From Nematocida parisii ERTm1 (taxonomy: Eukaryota > Microsporidia), in contig NW_013524646.1 of the NCBI RefSeq assembly GCF_000250985.1, forward strand, positions 707,947-771,946: a stretch of DNA of 64,000 bases, read 5' to 3'. Numbering within the stretch: the stretch's first letter is position 1; each line of letters opens with the position of its first letter. This document shows positions 1 through 9,673 of this stretch, in pieces. The notes under the pieces are model-generated. The model did not search any database. It saw only the letters and a list, made by a program, of their open reading frames with translations, and had not been told where the DNA came from. The position numbers and the translations under genes are program-made.

Positions 1-123
1 AAAGCATGCGAATCTAAGAGCAGTGGTTCTGAAGTTTAGGTGTTCACCAAAGGCTATGCCACCCGCAGCTCAGATCGCTCCAGACACTTCTTCTATGCCT
101 ATGTGCTCATGAATGCCTCACTT

Positions 124-369
124 TTAATCATCAAAGTAATGATCTTCCCATTCTTGGAATGGAATTCCTATCTCATCCTCTTCAACATAATCCTCCTCAG
201 CAATCTGGTCGATTTTAAAATTCAATTTTTCAAATTTTGGCTTTTTTTCCCCAATGGAGCGGCCTTTGCTACTTTCTTTTTTGTATTCTCTCTGTGAATA
301 AAAACCAGAGTCTATGTCTGTCTCTAGTTGCTTCTTTTCTTTTTTCATGCGTGAATTTCTATTTGTCAT
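124..369 (-). CDS. small charged protein with acidic C-terminus, unknown
   Basis: An 81-residue protein if the second ATG (369) is used. That ATG follows a CAGATTTTTT tract, the type of A/T run seen before most starts here. The first in-frame ATG at 423 would add 18 residues, part of which overlaps a TATA-like stretch. The N-terminal half is Lys/Glu-rich and the tail is strongly acidic and aromatic (ending EWEDHYFDD). No domain, signal peptide or membrane segment is visible. I do not recognise the family. Coding status rests on the open frame and biased composition only. Confidence 0.5.
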   Translation of the reverse strand: MTNRNSRMKKEKKQLETDIDSGFYSQREYKKESSKGRSIGEKKPKFEKLNFKIDQIAEEDYVEEDEIGIPFQEWEDHYFDD

Positions 370-1102
370 AAAAAATCTGGTGTTTATTGAAACTTGAAAA
401 CTCTTATATAGTTTATTTATCATTATTTATGATCCCGCCAAAAACATCATTATTAGTGATGACATCTATACGCATATTGATAATAATACTTCTAAACTAT
501 GCGCCAGAATTCATTATTCTATTATCTTAATAAGAATGAATATTACTCCTTGGGCACATAGCATGTCTATCCTCTATGTATACTCTGCATGTAGTGTTGT
601 TAATTTTTCTATTTTTCTATTTTTATTTCTTTGCTGTGTTTATTTTTTCTTATTATTTCGAATTTGAGTTAATAATTTCTTGGATAGTTTTAATATTACT
701 AGAACATTCTTTAAAAAGATAAATAAAATATAGAAATCATAAAAATAAAAGAGAGCATGAAAAACATACTAGTATTAACTAATAATTGAATGCACATTAT
801 AAAAATATAACCAGAAGTGATATAAATTAGTTCTCTATTAACATACTTTAAACTAATATTTTTAAATAGAATATACAAAGAAATAAAAATAGTTCTTAAT
901 AATTAATGTAATATATTAATATAACATATGAACTATAATATTACATTAATATCATATGTAATAATTAAAGAAATATATGCATTATTCGTTTTATTCTTAG
1001 ATTTACATGGACAAAGTACTTAAGATAGCTAAGATTTCATAGCACCAGAGATTTGCTCCACATCTGAAAATAATTCGCACGTTTACAGTATTTAGCATGT
1101 TG
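370..1102. other. AT-rich intergenic stretch
   Basis: About 0.7 kb of low-complexity AT-rich sequence with scattered stops in all frames. It holds the promoter of the small gene to its left and the 3' flank of the acidic-protein gene to its right. I see no RNA gene or convincing ORF. Confidence 0.6.
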
Positions 1103-2323
1103 TTACTCAATTGTTACTTTTTGATTGACAAAATCCAGGCATTTTAAAAGGTACTGCTCGTTCTCTACCAATCGATTGTTTATATATGACAGGGTATTAA
1201 TTGTGTTTTCCATGCTCTGTACTATGTCTTTCTTCTGGAATATATACTCCTGTGTTAGAAGAGCAAAAATATTTGATGCTTCGGTTTTATGCCCCATTTG
1301 CTTTAACTTTACATGAAGATTTCTTGTTTTGTTTAACATATTTTTCTCTTCTAAAGTTCTTCTTCTTAGAGACCTTTGCACCTCTAATATTTTGTTGTTT
1401 TCTAGTCTTTCTTTAACTTTTAACAATGCATGCCTTGAAAGCGGTTTCTTGTTCCTAGCACTTATTTTTGTATAATATGGATCTGCTGTTATCTTTCTTA
1501 CATTATACATGCTTGGATACTCTATATGTGCCCGGAATTTGTGTATGATAGCCTCTTCATCTATCACGCCCACATCATCCTCATATGCTTCTATTGTAGG
1601 CTTCCACAACAATGGCCGATTGTTGTACTTCCATCCCTTATTACTCATTTCAGTTTTTTGAATGCTGCTTTTGTCAATTTCTTCTAAAATAGCTATATTC
1701 TCTTCTTGATTGAAGTTGGCTTTGTTTATTTCTGGCGTACTATCAGTTTTTGTTATTTTTGCTGGATGGTCGTCCTGCGATAAATGCCGCTTTGAATTTA
1801 TTTCTGACTTGGTTGGGAGTGTTGTTTCTTTATACTCAATAATATCATCTTCGCTGTTTGACACCTCGGTTTTGTCAGAATACTTTTCTTCGGGACTGTT
1901 TCTGGCTGCTTCCTCCTCTGTATCTTGCTTTTCTGTGTCAGAGTAATAGCTTGATGGGCTTTCGTTCCTATTAGTTTCTTCTGTTTTTGCTGTTCTTTCA
2001 TCTGAGTATTGGAACTCTTCCTTATCAAAGGAATCTAAATGGTCTCTTGTTTCTGTGTCGTTGCTAGACTGAATATACTCTGCATTATTTCCTGCACTTT
2101 GCCCCTCGGTTTCCTCTCCCGGTGAAGTTATCTCGTCCTCTCTAGCATCGCTTACTCTGTCAGTTTGCACATCTTTGTCCTCTGACAGGTTTTCATCAGA
2201 GTATTTGACTTCTTCATTTTCTGAGCGCTCGCTTGTTTCTTGATGCTCTTCCGTAGAGACTTTGTCAGAAGATTCTTCGGGGGTTATCTGCTCTCTTTCT
2301 TCTTCTCTTTTGTCTTCTTCCAT
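1103..2323 (-). CDS. acidic low-complexity protein with YSD repeats and helical C-terminus
   Basis: 406 residues. The first ~165 are Glu/Asp/Ser/Thr-rich and contain four spaced copies of a YSD[EKT] motif (residues 41, 106, 127, 148), which look like short phosphorylatable linear motifs (S/T next to acidic residues). From about residue 230 the composition changes to a normal folded or helical region rich in Lys, Arg and Leu, with a probable coiled coil near the C-terminus (about 300-400). No signal peptide or membrane segment. The start lies 30 bp downstream of the RPA12 stop on the same strand. Family unknown; the architecture (acidic disordered arm plus helical domain) would suit a chromatin or scaffold protein, which is only inference. 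Confidence 0.7.
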   Translation of the reverse strand: MEEDKREEEREQITPEESSDKVSTEEHQETSERSENEEVKYSDENLSEDKDVQTDRVSDAREDEITSPGEETEGQSAGNNAEYIQSSNDTETRDHLDSFDKEEFQYSDERTAKTEETNRNESPSSYYSDTEKQDTEEEAARNSPEEKYSDKTEVSNSEDDIIEYKETTLPTKSEINSKRHLSQDDHPAKITKTDSTPEINKANFNQEENIAILEEIDKSSIQKTEMSNKGWKYNNRPLLWKPTIEAYEDDVGVIDEEAIIHKFRAHIEYPSMYNVRKITADPYYTKISARNKKPLSRHALLKVKERLENNKILEVQRSLRRRTLEEKNMLNKTRNLHVKLKQMGHKTEASNIFALLTQEYIFQKKDIVQSMENTINTLSYINNRLVENEQYLLKCLDFVNQKVTIE

Positions 2324-2353
2324 ATAAATATATTTTTTACTAAACTTTATGGT

Positions 2354-2644
2354 TTATTGTTTATGTATTGAGTTTTGTTTGTATCCACAATCACACTCAT
2401 AGAAAACTGTCTGTCCTTCATCTGCCGACCTTAACTGCATGGTATAATAGTACAAATATTCCGATCTACACTCTGGGCACTCCTCTTTGATTTTTGCTCC
2501 TTTATGTCTCTCTTTTACTGTTTTCTGGACATATGTCTTCTCTAATGTTCTTTTTGAGTCTAGTTTAAGAGTATTCTTTTTATTGCAGAAGTTGCATAGC
2601 ATTGAGTATGCGTTTAAGTACTTTTCACACGAGCTGCAGAACAT
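2354..2644 (-). CDS. RPA12: RNA polymerase I subunit RPA12 (TFIIS-like zinc ribbon)
   Basis: 96 residues with two zinc ribbons. The N-terminal ribbon uses C3, C6, C17, C20. The C-terminal TFIIS-type ribbon uses C56, C59, then C84 and C86. The signature MQLRSADEGQTVFYEC (residues 69-84) carries the acidic RSADE hairpin that in this family enters the polymerase active site and stimulates transcript cleavage. The run LRSADEGxTVFY resembles RPA12 (Pol I) more than RPC11 or RPB9. One oddity: the last cysteine pair is CxC (ECDCGYK) where the family has CxxC, so one residue is missing from the knuckle. The linker between ribbons is short. Confidence 0.85.
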   Translation of the reverse strand: MFCSSCEKYLNAYSMLCNFCNKKNTLKLDSKRTLEKTYVQKTVKERHKGAKIKEECPECRSEYLYYYTMQLRSADEGQTVFYECDCGYKQNSIHKQ

Positions 2645-3683
2645 AAAAATATTTTTAGCAGTTACAAGTAATAACCCAGAAATACAGAAAAGTAAAATAT
2701 GGCTATTAAAAAGCGCATACTCACATAAAATACAATATGAATGAGAATTTGCCCTGTTTAGGCATGGCGTGGCATAATATTAAAAGTAGTAAAGTAGTTT
2801 TTAATATGTTATGTGTATACATTGTACCAAGCATGTCACTGTATATACTAATTCTACTATCACAGCATATGGTCTCTTTAAATATATCCAAGAAAGCCTT
2901 AGATCGTATGTATTATTATATAATTCTTTTAGTATAGTAGTCTGTTGATATAACGCATAGTTATAATGTTGATTTATATCCATTTGCTTTTGTTCTTTTG
3001 TATTTAAGATCTTATTTATTTGATTTTCAGGTTATATCTTATAATTTCTCGTTAGATTCTTATCTAGTGTTTGGGTGTGTGCTGAGTTGTTGTATAAAAA
3101 CTTCTATTTTATTTTCTTTATTCCGATATTAATATGTTATGAATGTATTAGTATAATTTTATTGTTGCAGCTAATTCTATTCTATTTTAAATAAAACTTC
3201 TTTTACTTTTCTATTATTATGTTGCTTATAAAAATAAATTTGTACTTGAATGTAATATAATTTATATAAGAATGTACAATTTATTTTTATAAATGAGCAG
3301 AGATATTAATAAAGTAATAAACGATATATATAGTAACAGATGAAGAAGAAATATAATTAGAGATTTACAATTTAATACTAAGAGATGCATCTCTGTATGC
3401 CCATATAAACCATGTGCATATTGGGATGGTATTTCTTCTTATAGAGTGATGGAGCAATGTGTGCAATAGTAACATATGTATATGCATTATTTGGAATGTA
3501 AGCATGCGTGCTAGGATCATAACTAAGAGCAATAGGAAATACATACAAGTTTCAGGAATTCAATAAACAAAGCGTACTTATGTAATCTAGCAGTTTACAT
3601 TTAATAAGAGGGAAAATCAGCTTTAAAAGCAATAAAACAAGAAAACACAAAGGTATAAAGTAAAGCTTAGAATTAAATAAAGT
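2645..3683. other. AT-rich gene-free kilobase
   Basis: About 1 kb without a supportable gene. Short ORFs on both strands near 2.7-3.0 kb have biased hydrophobic composition typical of AT-rich noise. No tRNA-like element or long repeat was seen. Confidence 0.55.
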
Positions 3684-4010
3684 ATGTGCAGTGGATGTGG
3701 AATGAAAATGTGTATTGATTGGAGCACAGAAGTATCTCACTATATCATACCAGGGATGTACATTACAAGGACTTTCTTTCCTCTTCTTGTTATATTTATT
3801 GCTTGTACAACTCTAGCCACAAATCATGTGAAGGACATTACAAACAACAAATACATTATTGATATGGTTAAGTTTATTTGTTCTTGGATTCTTATGATGT
3901 CAATGATGACAGGAAATGGGTTTATCTTAATAGCAATGCTGCTTTCTGTTATTACAAGTAGAATTATACTACAAAAAATGAAGAAGGATAGGTCTATATC
4001 CTGCTGTTAA
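3684..4010 (+). CDS. small membrane protein, unknown
   Basis: 108 residues with one hydrophobic segment around residues 31-46 (FFPLLVIFIACTTLA) and a longer one around 62-95 that could span the membrane once or twice. Cys/Met-rich N-terminus and a basic Cys-rich tail (KMKKDRSISCC). The stop overlaps the stop of the convergent ribose-5-phosphate isomerase gene by 4 bp (shared TTAA), typical of the compaction here. A second start at residue 25 is possible. No family recognised. Confidence 0.5.
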   Translation: MCSGCGMKMCIDWSTEVSHYIIPGMYITRTFFPLLVIFIACTTLATNHVKDITNNKYIIDMVKFICSWILMMSMMTGNGFILIAMLLSVITSRIILQKMKKDRSISCC

Positions 4011-4657
4011 TAAAGAGGATTCTTAACTATTACAATTTCTGTGCGGCTGCTTGGTGGTATGAGGCCGTGTGCCACAATTCCGGGAACATTAAGAATGTCG
4101 GACAGAGTGGGGCTGTACATTACATCCAGTATTATATTGCCCAGGTATGTGGTGTATATGTTCTTGCCAGCATACCGTATACTATACGTACAGCTATGCA
4201 GGTCAAAGTGTTTTTTTATAAGTGAAAGGGATGGCTTTACAACTTCAACTGGAACGTAAAGGTTTGTAAAGTCATGAACACATTTACTGAGCGGTACTAC
4301 AATTACTGAAAGCTCTGAAATATGCATAGCAATTCGTTCAAGAAAGATTGCTCCACCGTAACCTTTGATTATCCATCCACTTGAATCTACATAGTCTGCG
4401 CCATCAAAGTATAAATCTATTTTGTCCAAGCCTTGCATGCTGGCAGCAATTCTTTCATGAGAGGCAAGAGCTACTTCTGTTTCTGTGCTTGTAGCAGTAA
4501 ATATTGTTTCTTTTCCTGATATGTTTGCATTGATACATTCATTCAATAATAGAAAGGCGGTTCTTCCACTCCCAATGCCTAGCACACTGCTCTGTATATT
4601 GATCTTCTTCGCATAAAATTCTACTATTTCTTTATAGGTGGTATACTCTTCACGCAT
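4007..4657 (-). CDS. RKI1: ribose-5-phosphate isomerase (type A)
   Basis: 216 residues. Interconverts ribose-5-phosphate and ribulose-5-phosphate in the cytosolic non-oxidative pentose phosphate pathway. Family motifs are in order: the phosphate-binding loop GIGSGRTA (27-34), the TSTETE block (56-61), FDGADYVD (84-91) and KGYGGAIFLERIA (98-110). D85, D88, K98 and E107 align with the catalytic acidic residues, lysine and glutamate of RpiA. The usual KGGGGA is KGYGGA and the usual REK is LER, conservative drift rather than loss. Length is close to the family norm. Confidence 0.92.
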   Translation of the reverse strand: MREEYTTYKEIVEFYAKKINIQSSVLGIGSGRTAFLLLNECINANISGKETIFTATSTETEVALASHERIAASMQGLDKIDLYFDGADYVDSSGWIIKGYGGAIFLERIAMHISELSVIVVPLSKCVHDFTNLYVPVEVVKPSLSLIKKHFDLHSCTYSIRYAGKNIYTTYLGNIILDVMYSPTLSDILNVPGIVAHGLIPPSSRTEIVIVKNPLY

Positions 4658-4926
4658 GCTTTGTTTTGTTTATGCTTACACAGAGTATTTTCAGGGTACC
4701 ATATACACAGGCTGTTAGGAAGTGAGTATAACACATACATTATATGCCAATAATAGGCATGCACATAAAATGCAGATGAGGATGGGCGTAGCTGAAAATA
4801 ATAAGAAAAGAAAGAGTATTTATTAGAGTATTATAACAAAGAATTAAAGAGATGCTGAGGAAAAGAAAGTGCAGATTTAATATATGTTTTATTTAAATTT
4901 ATAGGGGTAAAGAATATAAACTTTTT

Positions 4927-5643
4927 ATGGACAGAACAAGAGAATTCAGATCGCTTATAACAACTACAAATATTATGCAGAACAGGGTGGCACGTCCAGC
5001 ACACCCATCGATTACAATAATACAAGACATAAGCGCAGGTCTGGAAGAATTAGAAGGCGCAGTAGCACAGAGAAGGAAGATAAGTCCAGATGAAATCAGT
5101 AACATTGAAAGGCTATTAGAATTTCTTTTTGAGCAGTTCACAGAAGAAAGCGGTGCAGAAGAAATATCTAAGTCAGTAGAAATAGCGCTAAAACATAAAC
5201 ACACCGGGTTTGTGCTAAGGCTTCGGAGCATTCTAAAGAAGCACAAAGAAAATGAACAGAGGAAAAATGCCGCTCTATACCAGGAAGAGCAGAGAAGAGC
5301 TCGACCGCAGATGCCAGGTATGCAGCAGGAAACAGGCTATGTGCAGAGAGAAATACAAAGAGAAGAGATGAGCAGTATTAGAAGAAGGGAGTTTGAGTCG
5401 CTAGAGCAGCACATAAACGAGCTAGGGCAGATGGTGACAGAAGTATCCATGCACATTTCACTACAGGGAGAAAAAGTAGACTTAATTGACGGATTATTTA
5501 CCAAGGCGAAGTCTAATCTGCGAGGCGGGTCATATGAGCTTAGAGGGGCATTAGATAATGTGAACAAAAAAAGAAGAACAATTTTACTGGTATTTGGTGT
5601 GCTGTTTGGAATATTACTTATCAAATACCTTAGATGGATATAA
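4927..5643 (+). CDS. Qa-SNARE (syntaxin family)
   Basis: 238-residue tail-anchored SNARE. Helical N-terminal half (Habc-like, about 30-110), then a SNARE helix at about 155-210 with heptad spacing and glutamine Q180 at the ionic zero layer (SLQGEKVDLID), then a basic KKRR stop and one C-terminal membrane anchor (about 218-235). The LQGEKVDLID core and the following A/L layers are those of Qa (syntaxin) SNAREs, which act in membrane fusion. Which route (plasma membrane, Golgi or endosome) cannot be told from sequence alone. The ATG sits directly after an ACTTTTT tract. Confidence 0.82.
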   Translation: MDRTREFRSLITTTNIMQNRVARPAHPSITIIQDISAGLEELEGAVAQRRKISPDEISNIERLLEFLFEQFTEESGAEEISKSVEIALKHKHTGFVLRLRSILKKHKENEQRKNAALYQEEQRRARPQMPGMQQETGYVQREIQREEMSSIRRREFESLEQHINELGQMVTEVSMHISLQGEKVDLIDGLFTKAKSNLRGGSYELRGALDNVNKKRRTILLVFGVLFGILLIKYLRWI

Positions 5644-5764
5644 AAATTAAACAGACAAATTAGTAATAGACAGCTAAGAAACAGACTAGAATATTATAAC
5701 TGGAAACCCCCGAACAATCAACTATTTATTAAATCCATACCACAAATGGAAATGTTTTACCTAT

Positions 5765-6979
5765 TTATACGGTTGATCTGAATATATAGCACTGGTTGCC
5801 ATGCGCAGTCACCATGCAGTCATCTTTTATAGAGATACAGGCAATTTTCTTGTCTTCTATAATTCTTGTAGCAGACTCAAGGTCGGTTTCCAGGAAAGTT
5901 CTGTTTAAGGAGGTTGTTTTAGTATCGATTTCAGCCAGAACAGTGTTAAAGGAGCCGGTGTATATCTTATCGCCAGAAACAGCCATTTTAAACTTAGAGA
6001 ATATCTCATCGGAGTCATACAGATCGCTAATATTCTTGCGGACAAGCGGGTATATGTCATATTCCATAAGGACATTTTTTGGATAACGAATGTCAGTCGT
6101 CACCACATACTGCAGGTCACGGCTAGCAATGATATTGTCAGAAACAAACTGAATATCAGCGACCGGCTGTACAACCTCGTTGTAGAAATCTGAGCGCTTG
6201 GGGGAATTCACAGTTAGAACACTTTCGCCACGAGAGCATTCTCGCAAGTCGTGCAAAAACATTGACCCACCAGCTGTGCCGTATATGAACATGTTATTGG
6301 AGTTTTCTAGAAATCGAGCAGTGGTGATAACCTTAGACAGTTCTTCGTTTTTGGTTGGTTTTAGATTAAGCGCAGTCCACGGGTCTCCTAGCTTTGCATT
6401 TAAAAAGGTAATAGTAAGCTCGTCTGACATAAGAATAGTTTCTCCTGTGTTAGAAACAGATAGACTATGTATATTATAGATGTTTTCTGGAGAGTACTCT
6501 TTTTCTAGCTTGACTCGTGCCTTTCTCTTTGTTTCCCCAGAAAAGATCATCTTTATGCGATCTGAAGGAGACCGGGTTTCAATAGAAGAAGCCTCTTCCA
6601 CGTTTTCACAGGAAAAAGAGGAGTCTGAGCAGCATTCTACAATGTGTGGCGGTGTTTCTGTTTTTATATACGAGGAATATATATTCCAAAGCTTTATATT
6701 CTTCTGGTTTCCACTAAGCACTAGAATCTCCTTAGTTCCAGAGGGCACTAGGTTTATATTATCCACAGACTCTGAAATTTCAGTGCTTCTTAGATAGTCA
6801 AAGCAGGAGGAGTGGCTTTTATATTCTATTCTCTTTTTAAGGCTTGGCCCTATTTTATATACCTCAACAAAACCCTTATTTCTTCCCAGAACAAGGGTGT
6901 CATCCGAGATAACGCTGGACTTGTAGCAGTCCATTGGCGCGGCTGTAATGGTCTGTCTGCACTTCCAATTGGATAACAT
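5765..6979 (-). CDS. CDC55: PP2A regulatory B subunit (B55/CDC55)
   Basis: 404-residue WD40 beta-propeller protein. B55-specific blocks include FDYLRSTEISESVDNI early, then IKLWNI, YNIHSLSVSNTGETILMSDE, LKPTKNEELSKVITTARF, a DLRE-type blade, FYNEVVQPVADIQF and DEIFSKFKMAVSGDKIYTGSF. These match the order in PPP2R2/CDC55, the subunit that directs the phosphatase to mitotic substrates. It is shorter than yeast CDC55, with loops trimmed and an acidic insert (about 115-150). Its start faces the start of the orphan at 7013 across 33 bp, so both share one minimal promoter. Confidence 0.9.
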   Translation of the reverse strand: MLSNWKCRQTITAAPMDCYKSSVISDDTLVLGRNKGFVEVYKIGPSLKKRIEYKSHSSCFDYLRSTEISESVDNINLVPSGTKEILVLSGNQKNIKLWNIYSSYIKTETPPHIVECCSDSSFSCENVEEASSIETRSPSDRIKMIFSGETKRKARVKLEKEYSPENIYNIHSLSVSNTGETILMSDELTITFLNAKLGDPWTALNLKPTKNEELSKVITTARFLENSNNMFIYGTAGGSMFLHDLRECSRGESVLTVNSPKRSDFYNEVVQPVADIQFVSDNIIASRDLQYVVTTDIRYPKNVLMEYDIYPLVRKNISDLYDSDEIFSKFKMAVSGDKIYTGSFNTVLAEIDTKTTSLNRTFLETDLESATRIIEDKKIACISIKDDCMVTAHGNQCYIFRSTV

Positions 6980-7012
6980 ATAGTAAAATTATTTTGTGGG
7001 TTTCAAGTAAAT

Positions 7013-7627
7013 ATGGAGTTTGTTGTGGAGAGCCTGTGGTATATTGACAACAAAATAGGAGAGGATGTATACCAGGATGCATCAAACCGGGTTTATGTTA
7101 TACCAAAGCATGCAGTTCCATACAGTACCATATTTGCGGAACTTGACACTTTTAACAAGTTCTGCACGTATGCATATAAAAAGAGAGAAGATGCAGTGGG
7201 CGATGCAGGAATTCTTATGTCGCTGGCAAATATATGCATAAGAGCAAGGCTCCAAGGTGCATCGATGAAAGAGCTTTTGCGGGGATATAAAGAGTCCAGA
7301 ATTCTGGCAGAAGGAACGAGTACATCACAAATGCGGTCTATGCTTAAAAAGAGCCAGAGAAAGCATGATTATATAAAAGAAAAAGACATAGACAATGTTT
7401 TCTTAGAATCAAACACATACATATCAAACTTAAAGCCATCGCAGTTCTATAAAATGGAGTGCAACCTAGCAAGGTATTTTATTTCAATGCGGCAGCCAGG
7501 TTTGGCATATAAATTTGCTAGAGAGGCACTGGAGATGGCAAGTAGAAGTGCATCATCAAATGGAATAGAGGAATCAAAGAGACTTTTAGTAGAAATAGAA
7601 AAAAAAATAAGAAAGGATAGAAGCTAA
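7013..7627 (+). CDS. helical orphan protein
   Basis: 204 residues, largely predicted alpha-helical by composition, with a possible TPR-like pair near the C-terminus (about 150-195: a helix around NLARYFISMRQPGLAYKFAREALEMA). Ends in a basic tail (EKKIRKDRS). No signal peptide or membrane span. Divergent from CDC55 with only 33 bp between starts. I do not recognise it. Confidence 0.7.
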   Translation: MEFVVESLWYIDNKIGEDVYQDASNRVYVIPKHAVPYSTIFAELDTFNKFCTYAYKKREDAVGDAGILMSLANICIRARLQGASMKELLRGYKESRILAEGTSTSQMRSMLKKSQRKHDYIKEKDIDNVFLESNTYISNLKPSQFYKMECNLARYFISMRQPGLAYKFAREALEMASRSASSNGIEESKRLLVEIEKKIRKDRS

Positions 7628-8098
7628 AGTAAATAAAGCGTATATCTATAGATTAAAGCAGAATGTAAAACAAGAATACATAATTATAATAGAATGTGGG
7701 TATGGCATTGCTTTGTAACACAGCACGCAATATGAGCAATAAATAAACTTTATATTTCAGATTATATCAAAAATTTATTGTTCATTGGGTAATTGTAGAA
7801 GGAGCAGAAGTGCAAATAACTTCGCCAGGCAGGGATACACCACAAAGAAGGCATAAACAATATATTAGTAAATATATACGAGAAGTACACTTATTTTATA
7901 CAAAATCAACAGCCATATGTGCATACTGTTAAACAATGGGCGTATGCTCAAAAATACCCATTAATAGTGATCAGTTAAATGTGTATATGGGCGGAGCAGC
8001 CGTATTTTCTAGCGTGTAAGTATAAGTATTGTTGCAGAGGAATAATCGAAGTGTATAAAAATTTATAAATTTCATTCTTGCTGTGTAGAAAGTAAGTC
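7628..8098. other. intergenic, no gene seen
   Basis: About 470 bp between two plus-strand genes, AT-rich. The GCN5 upstream region has an AAATTT element about 30 bp before the ATG. No RNA-like structure or ORF worth calling. Confidence 0.5.
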
Positions 8099-9211
8099 AT
8101 GTTTGGACTACCAAAAGAAGCAGAGCAAAAAGTAGAAAGAAACCGATTTCTAATGGATATGGTAAAGAATGGAGCTCTAGAAATTGTGGTGGTATCTACA
8201 GAGGACAAAGACTATATGCCCTCCATGCACGTGCTCTTAGAGCTGCGTGCAATATTCCAAAAACAGCTGCCTAATATGCCAAAGGAATATGTTACTCGTC
8301 TTTTGTTTGACATGAAGCATCGGTCGATGGCAATGATTGACAAAAAAGAAAATAAAGTTGTTGGAGGAATTTGCTACAGGCTGTTCTATGATGAGTCTTT
8401 TGCAGAAATAGTTTTCTGTGCTGTAAACAGCGATTCACAGATCAAAGGGTATGGAGAGTTTATGATGACAATGCTGAAAAAGACAGTTCTTTCCGATTTT
8501 AGAGAAATTGCACACAAGGCAAATGAGACATTTAATGGGCCGATATATCTGCTGACCTATGCTGATAACTATGCAATAGGGTACTTTAAGAAGCAGGGAT
8601 TCACAAAGGCTATTACGTTTATTAACTGGAAGGGGAGAATAAAGGATTATGAGGGAGGTACTCTAATGCAGGGAAAGATTCTTCCAGAAATAACACAGAG
8701 CGATATGTACACAATGCTTCTATCCAGAAGAGAAAAGTTGCAGGAGATTGTAAAGCAGAAGTATCCAAATATGCAGATAGAGTATGAAATGCCTAGCGAG
8801 ATTACTGATATAAAGGATATACCAGGGTTGGCTGCGGCAGGATTTACAAAGAAGATAGAAAGGTCACTGGAGTGCAAGGGAAGTTTAAAAGAGCTTTTGC
8901 TATATCTGTGCTATGAGCTCCGAAAGCACAATACAGCATGGCCGTTCCTTGAGCCTGTTAACCTAAATGATGTGCAGGACTACTGCACCGTTATAAAGCA
9001 CCCAATGGACCTACAAACAATACAAAGCAAAATCGAGGCAGACCAGTATAAGTCATTTGATGAAATGGACTCAGATGTTCAGCTAATAATAAGCAACTGC
9101 TATGCGTACAATCCGCCTGGGTCGCAGTATGCAAAGTGTGCGAAGTCACTAAACGACTTCTATCAAGACAAAGTGCAGTGGTGCAGAAAGGCTCTATCCC
9201 AGCGAAGATAG
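8099..9211 (+). CDS. GCN5: histone acetyltransferase GCN5 (HAT plus bromodomain)
   Basis: 370 residues. GNAT acetyltransferase domain about 25-185 with the catalytic glutamate E103 in FAEIVFCAV and the acetyl-CoA loop QIKGYGEFMM (114-123). C-terminal bromodomain about 263-360 with WPFLEPV (281-287) and the acetyl-lysine-binding asparagine N338 in CYAYNPP. This is the SAGA/ADA catalytic subunit that acetylates histone H3. It is shorter than yeast GCN5, mostly through a trimmed N-terminus; both functional domains look intact. Start chosen because it is the first ATG after an AAATTTC element. Confidence 0.96.
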   Translation: MFGLPKEAEQKVERNRFLMDMVKNGALEIVVVSTEDKDYMPSMHVLLELRAIFQKQLPNMPKEYVTRLLFDMKHRSMAMIDKKENKVVGGICYRLFYDESFAEIVFCAVNSDSQIKGYGEFMMTMLKKTVLSDFREIAHKANETFNGPIYLLTYADNYAIGYFKKQGFTKAITFINWKGRIKDYEGGTLMQGKILPEITQSDMYTMLLSRREKLQEIVKQKYPNMQIEYEMPSEITDIKDIPGLAAAGFTKKIERSLECKGSLKELLLYLCYELRKHNTAWPFLEPVNLNDVQDYCTVIKHPMDLQTIQSKIEADQYKSFDEMDSDVQLIISNCYAYNPPGSQYAKCAKSLNDFYQDKVQWCRKALSQRR

Positions 9212-9673
9212 AAAATATACATACGCAAGGCACATTAGATTGCGCAAACTCTTACTAAGCAGCCAGGCAATTTTCAGTTATTTGCAGATAGTGCTATTTA
9301 CAATGAACAACAGATGCAAAGACTTATACAGAGCCGCACAAATATTTGTACATCCCAGCAGTTAGAGTCCTAATAAAAACTAGTTTAAATAGTTGAGTGC
9401 ACCTAGATGCTTAGAAGAGCAGACTAATAAATATCATATATCTATTACTGAAAGATTTGTTATAGCAGGCTTAATACTAGTGAATTATCTTAGATGTAAA
9501 ATGCCAAAGGCAAAAGATCCCGCATAGCAAAGGCACCTGGGCATATTATAATTTATAAGAGAAATTACTATAAAAATAGAATTTCTTAATTATCCCCCAT
9601 AAAAAATAGAATACCACAAAATTAGACCTTGGCACTGCTAGTGCCGAATATAATAGAAACAACTTTATTATAC
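9212..9673. other. intergenic, no gene seen
   Basis: About 460 bp of AT-rich sequence between the convergent ends of GCN5 and the DSN1-like gene. No ORF or RNA element supported. Confidence 0.5.

Noticed and set aside
1-123. Possible 3' ends of a gene entering from the left edge (frames ending at 39 and 112).
   Set aside because: Too little sequence to decide between frames or strands; no family signature.
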